Positions 8,058 through 17,576 of a DNA stretch of 64,000 nt are shown here, one piece after another. Source of the stretch: Clostridia bacterium (GTDB taxonomy: Bacteria > Bacillota > Clostridia > Christensenellales > CAG-138); the NCBI GenBank assembly GCA_017614315.1, contig JAGACA010000013.1, forward strand, positions 49,157-113,156, written 5' to 3'. The first letter of the stretch is position 1. Each line of letters begins with the position of its first letter. Under the pieces are notes generated by a model. That model searched no databases. It was not told the origin of the DNA and worked only from the letters and a program-made list of their open reading frames with translations. Both the position numbers and the translations under genes were made by a program.

Positions 8058-9179
8058 TCAGATTTTTGTGCCCTTCCTGAGCACGACCGGATACAAATCG
8101 TGTCCCGAAAGCGTTACGCCGCTGCCGACGATGACGCCCTTGTCGAGTATCACGCAGTTGAGCGAGGCGTTCTCGCCGATCTGGGCGGCCTGCATTATGA
8201 TGCTGTTTTTGACCACCGCGCCGCGGCCGACCTTGATGCCGCGGAAAATGATGCTGTTTTCGACGGTGCCCTCGATCACGCAGCCGTCGGCGACGATCGA
8301 ATTGATCGCGCGGCCTTCGCCCACATAGCTTGCGGGGAACTCGTCCTTGACCTTGGTATAGATCGGATGGTCGTGGCTGAACAGATCCCTCGTGACTGCC
8401 TTATCGAGAAGCGCCATGTTGTGCTTGTAGTAGGAATTGATCGAGTTGAGCCTCGCGACATATCCCTTGTACTCATAGCCCCTTATGTTCAGCTCTTTTA
8501 CGTTCCTAAGGAGCACGTCGTTGGTGAAATCGTAAAGCGCGTGCGCGTAGGCGTCCTCGACGAGGTATTCGAGCAGCGTCTTTTCCATGACGAACGCGTC
8601 GCAGCTGCAGAAAGTGGTCTCGTTGTCCTTGGGGTTGATGGCGAGATCCGTCACGCGGCCGTTCTCGTCGAACTTAAGGCGAAGATCGTCGTACTGCTCG
8701 CTGAAATCGTAATTCTCCTCGGAGTTATACATCACGGTGATGTCCGCGCCGGACTCCTCGTGCTGTTTTATCATGTCGTTGAAGGTGGTGTTGTAGATGG
8801 TATGGCTGCCCATCAGCACCACATAGCGCTGGGAGGAGCGCCTGATATAGCCCATGCAGGAGCGGATCGCGTCGACCGTTCCCTTGTAAACGCCGGTATT
8901 ATCGTGCGTGACGAAGGGCGGGAGTATGAACAGTCCGTCGCGCTTCCTGTGAAGATCCCATTCCTTGCCGCTTTCAAGATGATCCATCAGGGAATGGTAG
9001 TTCCTCTGGGCGATTATGCCGACGTTGTAAATGCCCGTATTGACGAGGTTCGACAGCATGAAGTCGATGGAGCGGTATCTGCCGCCGAAGGGCACCGCCG
9101 CAACGGAACGGGAGAAGGTCAGCTCGCGGAGCTCCATGCTCGCGTCGCCTGTGTAGATCAGACCGAATGCGTTTTCCAT
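8058..9179 (-). CDS. glgD: ADP-glucose pyrophosphorylase-like subunit GlgD
   Basis: 373 residues, related to GlgC but with a divergent nucleotide site: the usual GGxGxRL loop is replaced (IYTGDASMELRELT), as is typical of GlgD. The sugar-nucleotide transferase fold is followed by a left-handed beta-helix (repeats ending ...GAVVKNSIIMQAAQIGENAS). In Firmicutes GlgD partners GlgC in a mixed tetramer and stimulates it instead of carrying most of the catalysis. Start has GGAAAGGAG upstream. It lies 16 bases after glgC. Confidence 0.95.
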   Translation of the reverse strand: MENAFGLIYTGDASMELRELTFSRSVAAVPFGGRYRSIDFMLSNLVNTGIYNVGIIAQRNYHSLMDHLESGKEWDLHRKRDGLFILPPFVTHDNTGVYKGTVDAIRSCMGYIRRSSQRYVVLMGSHTIYNTTFNDMIKQHEESGADITVMYNSEENYDFSEQYDDLRLKFDENGRVTDLAINPKDNETTFCSCDAFVMEKTLLEYLVEDAYAHALYDFTNDVLLRNVKELNIRGYEYKGYVARLNSINSYYKHNMALLDKAVTRDLFSHDHPIYTKVKDEFPASYVGEGRAINSIVADGCVIEGTVENSIIFRGIKVGRGAVVKNSIIMQAAQIGENASLNCVILDKGVIVGSGVTLSGHDLYPVVLRKGTKI

Positions 9180-9195
9180 GTGTTACTCCTTTCCG

Positions 9196-10398
9196 TCACT
9201 TTACGATCATGCCGACGGGGATACGCTTTTCTGCGGGCACGGTCACGGTGTTGGCCACGAGAGTGATATCGCCCGTCAGCTTGGTATCGTAATCGCCGTC
9301 CTCGGGAAGCCTTTCGTCGCCGATCTTCGCGTTCGGGCCGATGACGGCGCCTTCGCCGATTATCGCCTTTTCGATGACCGCTCCGTCGCCGATCTCGGCA
9401 TTGGGCATCACTATCGAATCCCTGACAAGGGCGTTTTTGCCGATATGCGCGCCGGTGAAGAGCACGCTCTTTTCGACCGTGCCGTATACGACGCAGCCCT
9501 CGGAAACGAGGCAGTCCTTCACCTTGGCGTCGGCGCCGATATAGTGCGGCGGCATGGCGTTCGATTTGGAATAGATCCTCCAGTCCTTATCGGCAAGCTT
9601 GAACTCGGGCGTCTTGCCGATGAGATCCATGTTCGCCTCCCAAAGGCTGCCGATCGTTCCTACGTCCTTCCAATAGCCGCTGAAGCTCCACGCGTAGAGC
9701 CCCGCGCCGTCCGAAAGGAGCTTCGGGATTATGTTCTTGCCGAAGTCGTGATCGCTCGACTTGTCCGCCTCGTCCGAAACGAGATACGGGCGAAGCGTGC
9801 GCCAGTTGAAAATGTAGATGCCCATCGACGCCTTGTTGGACTTGGGGACCTTGGGCTTTTCCTCAAAGTCGATTATCCTGTCGTCCTCGTCGGCGTTCAT
9901 GATGCCGAAGCGGGAGGCCTCCTCCATCGGCACGGTGAGCACGGCGATGGTCGCGTCGGCCTGCTTCTTTTCGTGGAATTTGAGCATCTTGGAATAGTCC
10001 ATCTTATAGATATGATCGCCGGAGAGTATGAGCACATACTCCGGATCGTACTGGTCGATGAACTGTATGTTCTGATAGATCGCGTTCGCGGTGCCGCTGT
10101 ACCACTGTCCCTCGGAGCCCGATACGTACGGGGGCAGCACGAAAACGCCGCCGTTCATTCGGTCAAGATCCCAAGGCTGGCCGGAACCGAGATACGAGTT
10201 CAGCGCGAGCGGCTCGTACTGCGTCAAAACGCCGACCGTGTCGATATCGGAGTTTACGCAGTTCGAGAGCGGGAAGTCGATTATCCTGTACTTCCCTCCG
10301 AACGGGACCGCGGGCTTCGCCATGCTCTTCGTGAGCACGCCGAGCCTTGAGCCCTGTCCGCCCGCAAGCAGCATGGCGATTATCTTCTTCTTTGGCAT
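9196..10398 (-). CDS. glgC: Glucose-1-phosphate adenylyltransferase (ADP-glucose pyrophosphorylase)
   Basis: 400 residues. The catalytic loop [12 protein letters not shown] lies at residues 12-23, with [14 protein letters not shown] just after it and a C-terminal left-handed beta-helix. It makes ADP-glucose from ATP and glucose-1-phosphate, the committed step of bacterial glycogen synthesis. An ATG at 10404 sits directly against the GGGGAGGT ribosome-binding site, so the second ATG (10398), 6 bases on and correctly spaced, is the likelier start. It lies between glgB and glgD in the operon. Confidence 0.96.
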   Translation of the reverse strand: MPKKKIIAMLLAGGQGSRLGVLTKSMAKPAVPFGGKYRIIDFPLSNCVNSDIDTVGVLTQYEPLALNSYLGSGQPWDLDRMNGGVFVLPPYVSGSEGQWYSGTANAIYQNIQFIDQYDPEYVLILSGDHIYKMDYSKMLKFHEKKQADATIAVLTVPMEEASRFGIMNADEDDRIIDFEEKPKVPKSNKASMGIYIFNWRTLRPYLVSDEADKSSDHDFGKNIIPKLLSDGAGLYAWSFSGYWKDVGTIGSLWEANMDLIGKTPEFKLADKDWRIYSKSNAMPPHYIGADAKVKDCLVSEGCVVYGTVEKSVLFTGAHIGKNALVRDSIVMPNAEIGDGAVIEKAIIGEGAVIGPNAKIGDERLPEDGDYDTKLTGDITLVANTVTVPAEKRIPVGMIVK

Positions 10399-10457
10399 TT
10401 TCATACCTCCCCTGTTTTTATATCTTCGTCCCCGTGTGCCCGGGGCGTTCTTTACGG

Positions 10458-12278
10458 TCAGATCCTGTAAAATGCTCCCTCGTAGCCGTACACCGGCAGA
10501 AACAGCATGCCGTTCCTGATCGGCGCTTCCGTGCCGACGCGGTTATGGGTGGAGAACACGCAGGGAAGCGAGGTCTTGTCGCCTATCTCGTCCTTGATGG
10601 GATCGAGGCTTATGCCGTATTCCCCATGCTCGCCGGGCGTAAAGTTGAATATTGCGATCAGCCCGTCGCCCGTTTTGGGATTGCGCCTCCTGAACGATAT
10701 GACGGAATGCTCCGTGTCGTTGAGGGCGAGCCACGTGTATCCCTCCCATGCGGAGAAATCATCGTGCAGCGCGGTGTTTTCGCGATAGAAGAAGTTCATC
10801 GCCTTGGCGAAGTTCTGCATGGCGCGGTGCTCCCTGTAATCGAGCATGAACCATTCGAGCGAGCGCTTGAAATCCCACTCGCTGTACTGGCCGAACTCGC
10901 TGCCCATGAATTCGAGCTTCTTTCCCGGGAAGGCGAAGCGGTACGCGAGGAGGAGCCTCAATTGAGCGAACTGCGCCTCGTAATTGCCGTGCATCCTGCC
11001 GATCAGGGAATGCTTGCCGTAAACCACCTCGTCATGCGAGAAGGGCAGTATGTATTTTTCCGAGAAAGCGTACGCCATCGGGAAGGTCAGCTTGTCCTGA
11101 TGGTATTTCCTGTAAACGCTGTCGTATTCGAAATACGAAAGCGTATCGTTCATGAAGCCCATGTTCCACTTGTAGTCGAACTTCAGACCCTCGTCGCCGG
11201 TTACGTGCGGATACGCGCTCGATTCCTCGGCGATCATGACGGCGTTCGTCCTTTCGTGGACGAGCCAGTTAAGATGCTTTAAGAAATTCTCGGCCGCGTA
11301 GTTCCTGTTCGAGCCGTCGAAGTTCGGTCTCCATTCGCCCTTGCAGAAATCGAGATAGAGCATGGCGGAGACCGCGTCGACGCGTATGCCGTCTATGCCG
11401 TAGTTCTCGATCAGATAGAGGGCGTTCGACATGAGATAGCTTCTTACGAAGGGCTTATCGTAATCGTAAAGCAGCGTTCCCCACAGCGGCATTTCGGCGC
11501 GCAGGGGATCGGAGGACTCGAAAAGCGGCGTGCCGTCAAAGAGCCTCAGCCCGCAGTCGTCCTTTACAAAGTGTGCGGGCACCCAGTCGATTATTACGGC
11601 AAGTCCCTTCATATGCGCCCTTTCGACAAACATCCTCAGCTCCTGGGGAGTGCCGTAGCGCGCGGTTATCGCGTAAGCGCCGCTGGACTGATATCCCCAG
11701 CAGTCGTCCAGAAGATGCTCGGTTATGGGCATGAGCTCTATCGCGGTGTAGCCCATGTCGGCGGCGTAATCGACGAGCGCGGAGGACGCGCCGACGAAGT
11801 TGAGCCCCTTTTCCCACGAGCCGAGATGCACCTCGTATATGGATACGGGCTTGTCGTACGCAAGGCGGCGTTCGCCGTCGCACCTGTTCGCGAATTCCGC
11901 GTCCCACACGACGCTGGCGCTGCCGGGGCGGAGCTCGTTCCTTACCGAGAACGGGTCGCTCTTAAGCTTCGTCCACGAATCCGCGCCTGTCACGGCGTAT
12001 TTATACCTCTCGCCGACGTGCACATACCTGCGGGTCTCCCACACGCCGAACTCGGGTATGAAATGCATCTGCTCTCCCTGCCAGCCGTTGAAGTCGCCCG
12101 TGAGCCTTACGTTTTTAGCGTTCGGAGCGTAGACGCGGAAAAGCCACTCGTCGCCCCACACGCGGTGGGCGCCGAGCACCCTGTATGCCTCACAGCTCCT
12201 GCCCTCAAGGAAGGCGCGAAGCTCGTTTCGCACGGCTTCGCTGTCGATCGTTACGGAAGAATTGCCGGAAAAGCCCAT
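10458..12278 (-). CDS. glgB: 1,4-alpha-glucan branching enzyme (GH13)
   Basis: 606 residues from ATG 12278; an upstream TTG at 12311 would add 11. An N-terminal CBM48-type domain ([20 protein letters not shown]) precedes a GH13 barrel with DWVPAHF, the nucleophile region [12 protein letters not shown], the acid/base region IAEESSAYP and FSHDEV. It introduces alpha-1,6 branches into glycogen. It is the first gene of the operon, behind a promoter at 12354-12382. A GGAG lies 12-15 bases upstream of ATG 12278, which is rather far, so the start is moderately certain. Confidence 0.95.
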   Translation of the reverse strand: MGFSGNSSVTIDSEAVRNELRAFLEGRSCEAYRVLGAHRVWGDEWLFRVYAPNAKNVRLTGDFNGWQGEQMHFIPEFGVWETRRYVHVGERYKYAVTGADSWTKLKSDPFSVRNELRPGSASVVWDAEFANRCDGERRLAYDKPVSIYEVHLGSWEKGLNFVGASSALVDYAADMGYTAIELMPITEHLLDDCWGYQSSGAYAITARYGTPQELRMFVERAHMKGLAVIIDWVPAHFVKDDCGLRLFDGTPLFESSDPLRAEMPLWGTLLYDYDKPFVRSYLMSNALYLIENYGIDGIRVDAVSAMLYLDFCKGEWRPNFDGSNRNYAAENFLKHLNWLVHERTNAVMIAEESSAYPHVTGDEGLKFDYKWNMGFMNDTLSYFEYDSVYRKYHQDKLTFPMAYAFSEKYILPFSHDEVVYGKHSLIGRMHGNYEAQFAQLRLLLAYRFAFPGKKLEFMGSEFGQYSEWDFKRSLEWFMLDYREHRAMQNFAKAMNFFYRENTALHDDFSAWEGYTWLALNDTEHSVISFRRRNPKTGDGLIAIFNFTPGEHGEYGISLDPIKDEIGDKTSLPCVFSTHNRVGTEAPIRNGMLFLPVYGYEGAFYRI

Positions 12279-12328
12279 ATGGATCACTGCTCCGAATCGT
12301 TTTTTGGTCAAGCTGCGTATAAGAAAAA

Positions 12329-12364
12329 TGTGCTATTATACAGCTCCGATTGTATTATAGCACA
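12329..12364. promoter_or_regulatory. Operator-like inverted repeat at the glg promoter
   Basis: Arms TGTGCTATTATACA (12329-12342) and TGTATTATAGCACA (12351-12364) are inverted with one mismatch around an 8-bp centre. The right arm covers the -10 box and the left arm lies just downstream of the transcription start, a placement suited to a repressor. Confidence 0.5.
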
Positions 12365-12382
12365 CAAGTTATATATTGTCTA
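12354..12382 (-). promoter_or_regulatory. Promoter of the glgBCDA operon
   Basis: Reading the minus strand: TAGACA (12382-12377), 17-bp spacer, TATAAT (12359-12354). It lies immediately downstream of the SulP stop codon (12388), so the glycogen operon can be transcribed on its own. Confidence 0.75.
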
Positions 12383-12387
12383 CAATT

Positions 12388-14097
12388 TTACGCTTCGTTT
12401 GAGCTCCGGTTTTTTTCGGTCACATCCGCGAGTGCGTCGTCGATGTCACCGAAGAAGTTATCCTCCCCGACCCTGTCGATGAAGCCGGCCTTCTTCATTG
12501 CGGAGAGCGGCTGCTGCCTTACGTGCGAGAACACAAGCCTCACGCCCTTTTCGCCGAGCCCGGAGTGGAGCTGTTCGAGGTTGCGCATGGCGGTCGCGTC
12601 GAGCGCGTCGACCTTGCCCATGCGGAGTATCACCGTATTCGCGCCGTCCGCCGCGAGGCAGTCGAGTATCTTATCCGAGCCCGCGAAGAACATGGGTCCC
12701 GAATATTCGTACACGACCGTGCCCTCGGGGATCTTTTTGGACTTTCGGTCGCCCGAATCCTCGTCCCAGCGTCGGACGCTCGACACCTCGCTCATGCGCT
12801 TCATGAACAGCACGAACGCGAGGAGGAGCCCCGCGATTATCGCGACGACAAGGTCGAACACGACTGTCAGCACGAACGTCGCGATCATGACGATTATGTC
12901 GCTCTTCGGCGCGGTCTTCAAAATGTGGACGAAATGCCGCCACTCGCTCATGTTGTACGCGACCATGAACAGTATCGCGGCGATTATCGGCATGGGTATG
13001 AGCTTCGCGAGCGGCATGAGCGCGACGAGGAACAGAAGGAGCACAACGGCGTGCACCATGCCGCTTACGGGACTGCGGCCGCCGTTTTTGACGTTCGCCG
13101 CCGTCCTTGCGATGGCGCCGGTCGCGGGTATGCCGCCGAATATGCCGGAGGCGATATTGCCTATGCCGAGGGCGATCAGCTCCGTATTGGAATTATGCCT
13201 GTCGCCAATCATGCCGTCGGATACGACGCAGGAGAGCAGGCTCTCTATCGCGGCGAGTATGGCTATCGTGAACGCGCTCGGCGCGACGGCGACGATAGTG
13301 TCGAAGCTTATCGCGGGGAACGACGGCACGGGGAAGCCTGCCTTGATATCGGGATAGAGCGAGCCGATCGTGTTGACCTTGATCGGAGTGAAGCTTACGA
13401 GGAGTATGCCCGCGATGACCGCGATTATCGAGGCGGGGATCTTTGAAACGACCTTCGAGAATCCTCCCCTGCCGAGCTTTCCGAGCATCGGGAAGAGTAT
13501 CAGTATCGCCATGCCGGCCGCGCCGACGATCAGCGCGTGAAGGTTGATCGTGTTTATAGAGAGCGCGACGGCCTTCAGCTTGTCCAGCGTCTCGATGGTC
13601 GCCATACCCGCGGGGTACGTCAGCCCGAGGAAATCCTTGATCTGACCTATCGCGATGGTGACCGCTATGCCCGCGGTAAAGCCGACCGTGATGGTCGTCG
13701 GGATGTATTTTATGAGCGCGCCTATGCGGAAAACGCCCATGAGTATGAGTATCGCGCCCGCGAGTATCGTCGCGATTATGAGCCCCGAAAGCCCGTGCTG
13801 GGCGACGATGCCCGCGACTATCACGGCGAACGCCGCCGTCGGGCCGGAGATATTGACGCGGCTGCCGCCCAGAAGGGCGATCACGAAGCCCGCGACTATC
13901 GCCGTGTAAAGCCCCTGCTCCGGCGAAACGCCCGACGCGATCGCGAGCGCGATGGAAAGGGGCAGCGCGATTATCGCGACGATGACGCCCGCGACGATAT
14001 CGTTTATGAGCATTTGCCCCGAATAGTCCTTAAGACATGAGAAAAGCTTGGGTGAGAATATCTTTCGCCCGGGCCTCTTTCCCTCTTTCGCTTCCAT
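12388..14097 (-). CDS. SulP-family anion transporter with STAS domain
   Basis: 569 residues. About 430 residues of membrane domain, with the SulP hallmarks near the N terminus (ALPLSIALAIASGVSPEQGL, then GGSRVNISGPTAAF), are followed by a cytoplasmic STAS domain from about residue 460 (VYEYSGPMFFAGSDKIL, then ILRMGKVDALDATAM). SulP proteins move sulfate, bicarbonate or dicarboxylates; sequence alone does not settle the substrate. It lies 32 bases downstream of the MATE gene on the same strand, with no terminator between, so the two may be co-transcribed. Confidence 0.92.
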   Translation of the reverse strand: MEAKEGKRPGRKIFSPKLFSCLKDYSGQMLINDIVAGVIVAIIALPLSIALAIASGVSPEQGLYTAIVAGFVIALLGGSRVNISGPTAAFAVIVAGIVAQHGLSGLIIATILAGAILILMGVFRIGALIKYIPTTITVGFTAGIAVTIAIGQIKDFLGLTYPAGMATIETLDKLKAVALSINTINLHALIVGAAGMAILILFPMLGKLGRGGFSKVVSKIPASIIAVIAGILLVSFTPIKVNTIGSLYPDIKAGFPVPSFPAISFDTIVAVAPSAFTIAILAAIESLLSCVVSDGMIGDRHNSNTELIALGIGNIASGIFGGIPATGAIARTAANVKNGGRSPVSGMVHAVVLLLFLVALMPLAKLIPMPIIAAILFMVAYNMSEWRHFVHILKTAPKSDIIVMIATFVLTVVFDLVVAIIAGLLLAFVLFMKRMSEVSSVRRWDEDSGDRKSKKIPEGTVVYEYSGPMFFAGSDKILDCLAADGANTVILRMGKVDALDATAMRNLEQLHSGLGEKGVRLVFSHVRQQPLSAMKKAGFIDRVGEDNFFGDIDDALADVTEKNRSSNEA

Positions 14098-14129
14098 TTT
14101 TCACACACCCCCGTTACGCCTTTATGATA

Positions 14130-15485
14130 TCACAGACCGTCCTTTTTTGCAAAGGCTTTGCGGCGATTTCTCAGCATAAGGAGCGCCGCCGTGAGCGCTA
14201 TGCCGTCGACTATCGGCTGTACCCACATCAAGCCGTAAAGCGGCTCTATCGCGTCCGTCAGGAACAGGAGCGGGACGTCGATCACGCCCTTTCGGAGGAT
14301 CGAGCAGACGAGCGACGCGGTCACCCTGCCCTCGGCCTGAAATCGTATTATTATCGGATAGCAGACGCTCATAAGCGGCATCGCCACGACCATGCGGCGG
14401 AGGAACGCCGCGGCGTAGCCCACGGTCTCTTTATCCTTGATGAAAAACCTCGCGAGCTCAGGCGCGAACGCCTCGTACGCCGCGAGGCATAAGAGCGCGA
14501 AGCCCAGCGCGATACCCGTGCCGAGGCGGAAGCATTTTTTGAGTCTATCTTCGTTTCCCGCGGCGTGGTTGTACGCGAGGAGCGGCAGAAGTCCCGTCGC
14601 GACGCCTATCGCGAAATTGATCGGGAGCTGATCGAGCTTTTTGGTGATGCCGAGCCCGGCGACGGCCGCCGTCGGGTATTTTGAGACGAATCTCGCCTGC
14701 GCGGCTATCGCGACGACGGTCAGAAGGAACTGCGCCGCGGAGGGCAGGCCGGTCTTGAGCACCTCGCCGAGGCGTCCGAGTCCCGGGCGGAGCCTCTTTA
14801 TCGACAGGCTGAGCACGCTCCCCTTCCTTAAGATGAGGACAAGGAACAAAACCGCCGCGGCGGCGTTCGATACCGCGGTCGCGAGCCCCGCGCCTGCGAC
14901 GCCCATGCCGAGGAACCGGGGGAGTATGAAAAAGGGGTCGAGTATAATATTCAGTATCCCGCCCGCGGAGAGGCCGAAAGATGCCGCGAACGACGCGCCC
15001 TCCGCGCGGACGAGGTTGGACATGAGCATTGAAAGCGCGGTGAAAACGCCGCCGAGCGAGATCGCGGTCAGCGCGTATCCCCTGCAGAACGGGAGCGTTT
15101 CCGCCGTCGCGCCGCAGAGCGTGAGCACGGGATCGAGGAATACCGTGTATACGCCGGCGAATACGAGCGAAACGATGAGCCCGAACCAGAACGATACGGC
15201 GCTTATGTTTCCCGCCTCGTCGGGCTCCTTCCTGCCGAGCGCGCGGGCGAGAGCCGCCGCGCCGCCTACGCCGAAAAGGTTCGAGATCGCCGTCAGCATT
15301 ATGAACGACGGATAGACCACCGTTGCCGCGGCGGTCTGTCTGGGATCGTTCAGGAGCCCCACGAACCATGTGTCCGCGAGGTTATAAAGGAGCGCCGTCA
15401 TCTGCGCCGCTGTCGCGGGGGCGATCTGCTTGAGCACCGCCTTTACCACCGGTTCGTTCTCGAAGGTTTTTGTTCTGTCGGTCAT
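14130..15485 (-). CDS. MATE-family multidrug/metabolite exporter
   Basis: 451 residues with twelve predicted membrane helices in two six-helix halves. The N-terminal segment (IAPATAAQMTALLYNLADTW) and the equivalent region after the midpoint match the MatE repeat (DinF/NorM superfamily). It exports cationic compounds using an Na+ or H+ gradient. The Na+-type V-ATPase encoded in this window could supply such a gradient, but this is inference. No clear ribosome-binding site is seen ahead of the ATG. Confidence 0.92.
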   Translation of the reverse strand: MTDRTKTFENEPVVKAVLKQIAPATAAQMTALLYNLADTWFVGLLNDPRQTAAATVVYPSFIMLTAISNLFGVGGAAALARALGRKEPDEAGNISAVSFWFGLIVSLVFAGVYTVFLDPVLTLCGATAETLPFCRGYALTAISLGGVFTALSMLMSNLVRAEGASFAASFGLSAGGILNIILDPFFILPRFLGMGVAGAGLATAVSNAAAAVLFLVLILRKGSVLSLSIKRLRPGLGRLGEVLKTGLPSAAQFLLTVVAIAAQARFVSKYPTAAVAGLGITKKLDQLPINFAIGVATGLLPLLAYNHAAGNEDRLKKCFRLGTGIALGFALLCLAAYEAFAPELARFFIKDKETVGYAAAFLRRMVVAMPLMSVCYPIIIRFQAEGRVTASLVCSILRKGVIDVPLLFLTDAIEPLYGLMWVQPIVDGIALTAALLMLRNRRKAFAKKDGL

Positions 15486-15524
15486 GATTCGATGATATCA
15501 CAGTCGGACGGCATTTACAACTCC

Positions 15525-15570
15525 CCGTCCCGGGGGCAGGCCTCGTGACCCGCCCCCCGGTCGTCCGCTT
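15525..15570. other. GC-rich hairpin between small Cys-rich gene and MATE gene
   Basis: CCCGGGGGCAGG and CCCGCCCCCCGG form a long G/C stem around TCGTGA. It may end transcription of the minus-strand Cys-rich gene, although it lacks a clean T-run. Confidence 0.4.
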
Positions 15571-15587
15571 TTTATGCGGGCGAATTA

Positions 15588-15794
15588 TCAGCAGCCGCAG
15601 CCGCAGCCGCCGTTATTGTTGTTCTCGCAGCCGCAGTTGCCCATGCCGCCGAGAAGCGCGATGAGTATGATGAGCCACCAGTTGTTGTTGCATCCGCAGT
15701 TGTTCTCGCAGCCGCAGCCGTTCGAGAGGAGCAGAAGGACGATTATGATCCACCAGCCGTTCTCGCTGAAATTGCCGCACATACCGTTACACAT
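15588..15794 (-). CDS. Small Cys/Asn-rich double-helix membrane protein
   Basis: 68 residues. AAGGAGG nine bases before ATG 15794 sets the start; the longer frame upstream lacks such a signal. The protein consists of two similar halves: a Trp-Trp plus hydrophobic helix (WWIIIVLLLL; WWLIILIALL), each followed by a Gly-Cys-Gly-Cys-Glu-Asn-Asn tail (GCGCENN twice, ending GGCGCGC). It has twelve cysteines. I do not recognise a named family, although similar tiny WW/Cys/Asn-rich open frames are common in Clostridia. Possible roles, all inferred, include a spore-coat or membrane metal-binding peptide. Confidence 0.7.
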   Translation of the reverse strand: MCNGMCGNFSENGWWIIIVLLLLSNGCGCENNCGCNNNWWLIILIALLGGMGNCGCENNNNGGCGCGC

Positions 15795-15942
15795 AAAGCT
15801 TTTCCTCCTTAAAAGGGAATATTCGGATACGGTTTTTCGCCGTTCACGATATAATACGCGCGATGCGTGTTTCCGGTGAATAACGCTCCTTTCTTCTTTA
15901 TCCGCGCGAGTAAAAAATATGGCCGTTTCCGTCGGTTTCATA

Positions 15943-15971
15943 TGGACAAACCGCGTTTTTTGGGGTATAAT
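15943..15971 (+). promoter_or_regulatory. Promoter of the BMP-type ABC importer
   Basis: TGGACA (15943-15948), 17-bp spacer, TATAAT (15966-15971), 39 bases before the TTG start at 16011. Confidence 0.75.
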
Positions 15972-16010
15972 CAAAAGGTGTTACCAATTCTTTTCCGGAG
16001 GGACAAGAGC

Positions 16011-17576
16011 TTGGAAGAAAATGTGAAAACAACCGCCGCCGGGCGCGTGCCCGCTGTCCGCATGGAGGGCATAACCAAGAGCTTCGGTTCCAAGAAGGCG
16101 AACGTCAACGTGGATCTTAACATCTATCACGGCGAGATCCTCTCCCTTCTCGGCGAAAACGGGAGCGGCAAGACCACGCTCATGAACATGCTTTCGGGCA
16201 TTTATTTCCCCGACAGCGGTTCCATTTTCGTGGACGGCAGACCCGTTTCGATCAAGTCGCCCAAGGACGCTTTCGATCTTCATATAGGTATGATCCACCA
16301 GCATTTCAAGCTGGTCAACGTGCTCACCGCCGCCGAGAACGTCATCCTCGGCCTTAAGGAGGGCTTCGTTCTCAATCTCAAAAAAGTCCGCACGGAGGTC
16401 AAAAAGATCTGCGACAGATACGGCTTCGACGTCGATCCCGACAAGAAGGTCTACGATATGTCCGTATCCGAAAAGCAGACGCTCGAGATCATAAAGGTGC
16501 TTTACCGCGGCGCGGACATACTGATACTCGACGAGCCGACGGCCGTTCTGACCCCGCAGGAGACCACGAGGCTTTTCGAGGTCATGCGGAACATGAAAAA
16601 GGACGGCAAGAGCATAGTCATAATCACCCACAAGCTGCACGAGGTCATGGAGATATCCGACCGAGTCGCCGTCCTAAGAAAGGGCGAATATGTCGGCGAT
16701 ATAATGACGGCCGATACCGACCCGCAGGAGCTCACCGACATGATGATGGGCAGGGCGGTAACGCTGAATATCGAGCGCTCCGAGCCGAAGAACATCAGAA
16801 AATGCCTTGAGGTAAGGCATCTTTCCGTCATCGACGCCGACGGCGTGAAGAAGCTCGACGACGTCAGCTTCGACGCGAACGGCGGGGAGCTTCTGGGCAT
16901 CGCCGGCATTTCCGGCAGCGGCCAGAAGGAGCTCCTCGAGGTCATAGCGGGACTGCAGCCCGCGGTCGGCGGAAGCTCCGTCGTCTATACCGATATGGAC
17001 GGCAAAACGTCCACCCTCCTCGGCCGCACGCCGATGGAGATAAAAAAGCTGGGCGTGCACCTCGCGTTCGTTCCCGAGGACAGGCTCGGCATGGGTCTCG
17101 TCGGGAATATGGACATTGCCGACAATATGCTGCTCCGCACATATCAGGACGGCGGCGGCGTGTTCGTAGATATGAAGAAGTCGAGGAAGCTCGCAGAGGA
17201 GATCGTTCAGGAATTCGACGTCGTCACCCCGGGCATCACGACCGAGGTCAGGAAGCTTTCGGGCGGCAACGTTCAGAAGATACTCGTCGGCCGCGAGATA
17301 GCAGGCAACCCGTCGCTCCTCATGAGCGCGTACGCCGTGCGCGGCCTTGACATAAACACCTCCTACACCATCTACCGTCTTATGAACGAGCAGAAGCAGC
17401 GCGGCGCGGCGGTCATATACGTCGGCGAGGATCTTGACGTGCTCCTCGAGCTCTGCGACAGGATACTGGTGCTCTGCGCCGGCCGCGTGAGCGGCATAGT
17501 CGACGGGCGCACCGTGACGAAGGAAGATGTGGGACTTATGATGACTCGTTTGCCCGAGGCGGAGGAAGCAAAATGA
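16011..17576 (+). CDS. ABC transporter ATP-binding protein, nucleoside/BMP type
   Basis: 521 residues with two fused ABC domains, as in NupO/YufO and sugar importers of the RbsA type. Domain 1 has Walker A GENGSGKTT, an MIHQHFKLV Q-loop and Walker B ILILDEPTAVLTP. Domain 2 has a degenerate Walker A (GISGSGQKE), signature LSGGNVQK and a weak Walker B (SAYAVRGLD), so one ATP site is probably non-hydrolytic, which is usual here. The TTG start at 16011 has GGAGGG 8 bases upstream; the frame runs further up without a better signal. It overlaps the next permease gene by four bases. Its binding protein is probably the lipoprotein at 24084-25310. Confidence 0.93.
   Translation: MEENVKTTAAGRVPAVRMEGITKSFGSKKANVNVDLNIYHGEILSLLGENGSGKTTLMNMLSGIYFPDSGSIFVDGRPVSIKSPKDAFDLHIGMIHQHFKLVNVLTAAENVILGLKEGFVLNLKKVRTEVKKICDRYGFDVDPDKKVYDMSVSEKQTLEIIKVLYRGADILILDEPTAVLTPQETTRLFEVMRNMKKDGKSIVIITHKLHEVMEISDRVAVLRKGEYVGDIMTADTDPQELTDMMMGRAVTLNIERSEPKNIRKCLEVRHLSVIDADGVKKLDDVSFDANGGELLGIAGISGSGQKELLEVIAGLQPAVGGSSVVYTDMDGKTSTLLGRTPMEIKKLGVHLAFVPEDRLGMGLVGNMDIADNMLLRTYQDGGGVFVDMKKSRKLAEEIVQEFDVVTPGITTEVRKLSGGNVQKILVGREIAGNPSLLMSAYAVRGLDINTSYTIYRLMNEQKQRGAAVIYVGEDLDVLLELCDRILVLCAGRVSGIVDGRTVTKEDVGLMMTRLPEAEEAK

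Noticed and set aside
6484-8328. 614-codon frame antisense to glgA and glgD
   Set aside because: Shadow of the biased codons of glgA; no ribosome-binding site and a low-complexity sequence.
15795-15974. Longer 128-residue version of the Cys/Asn-rich protein
   Set aside because: A strong AAGGAGG site precedes the ATG at 15794 and the additional N-terminal part looks unlike the rest.
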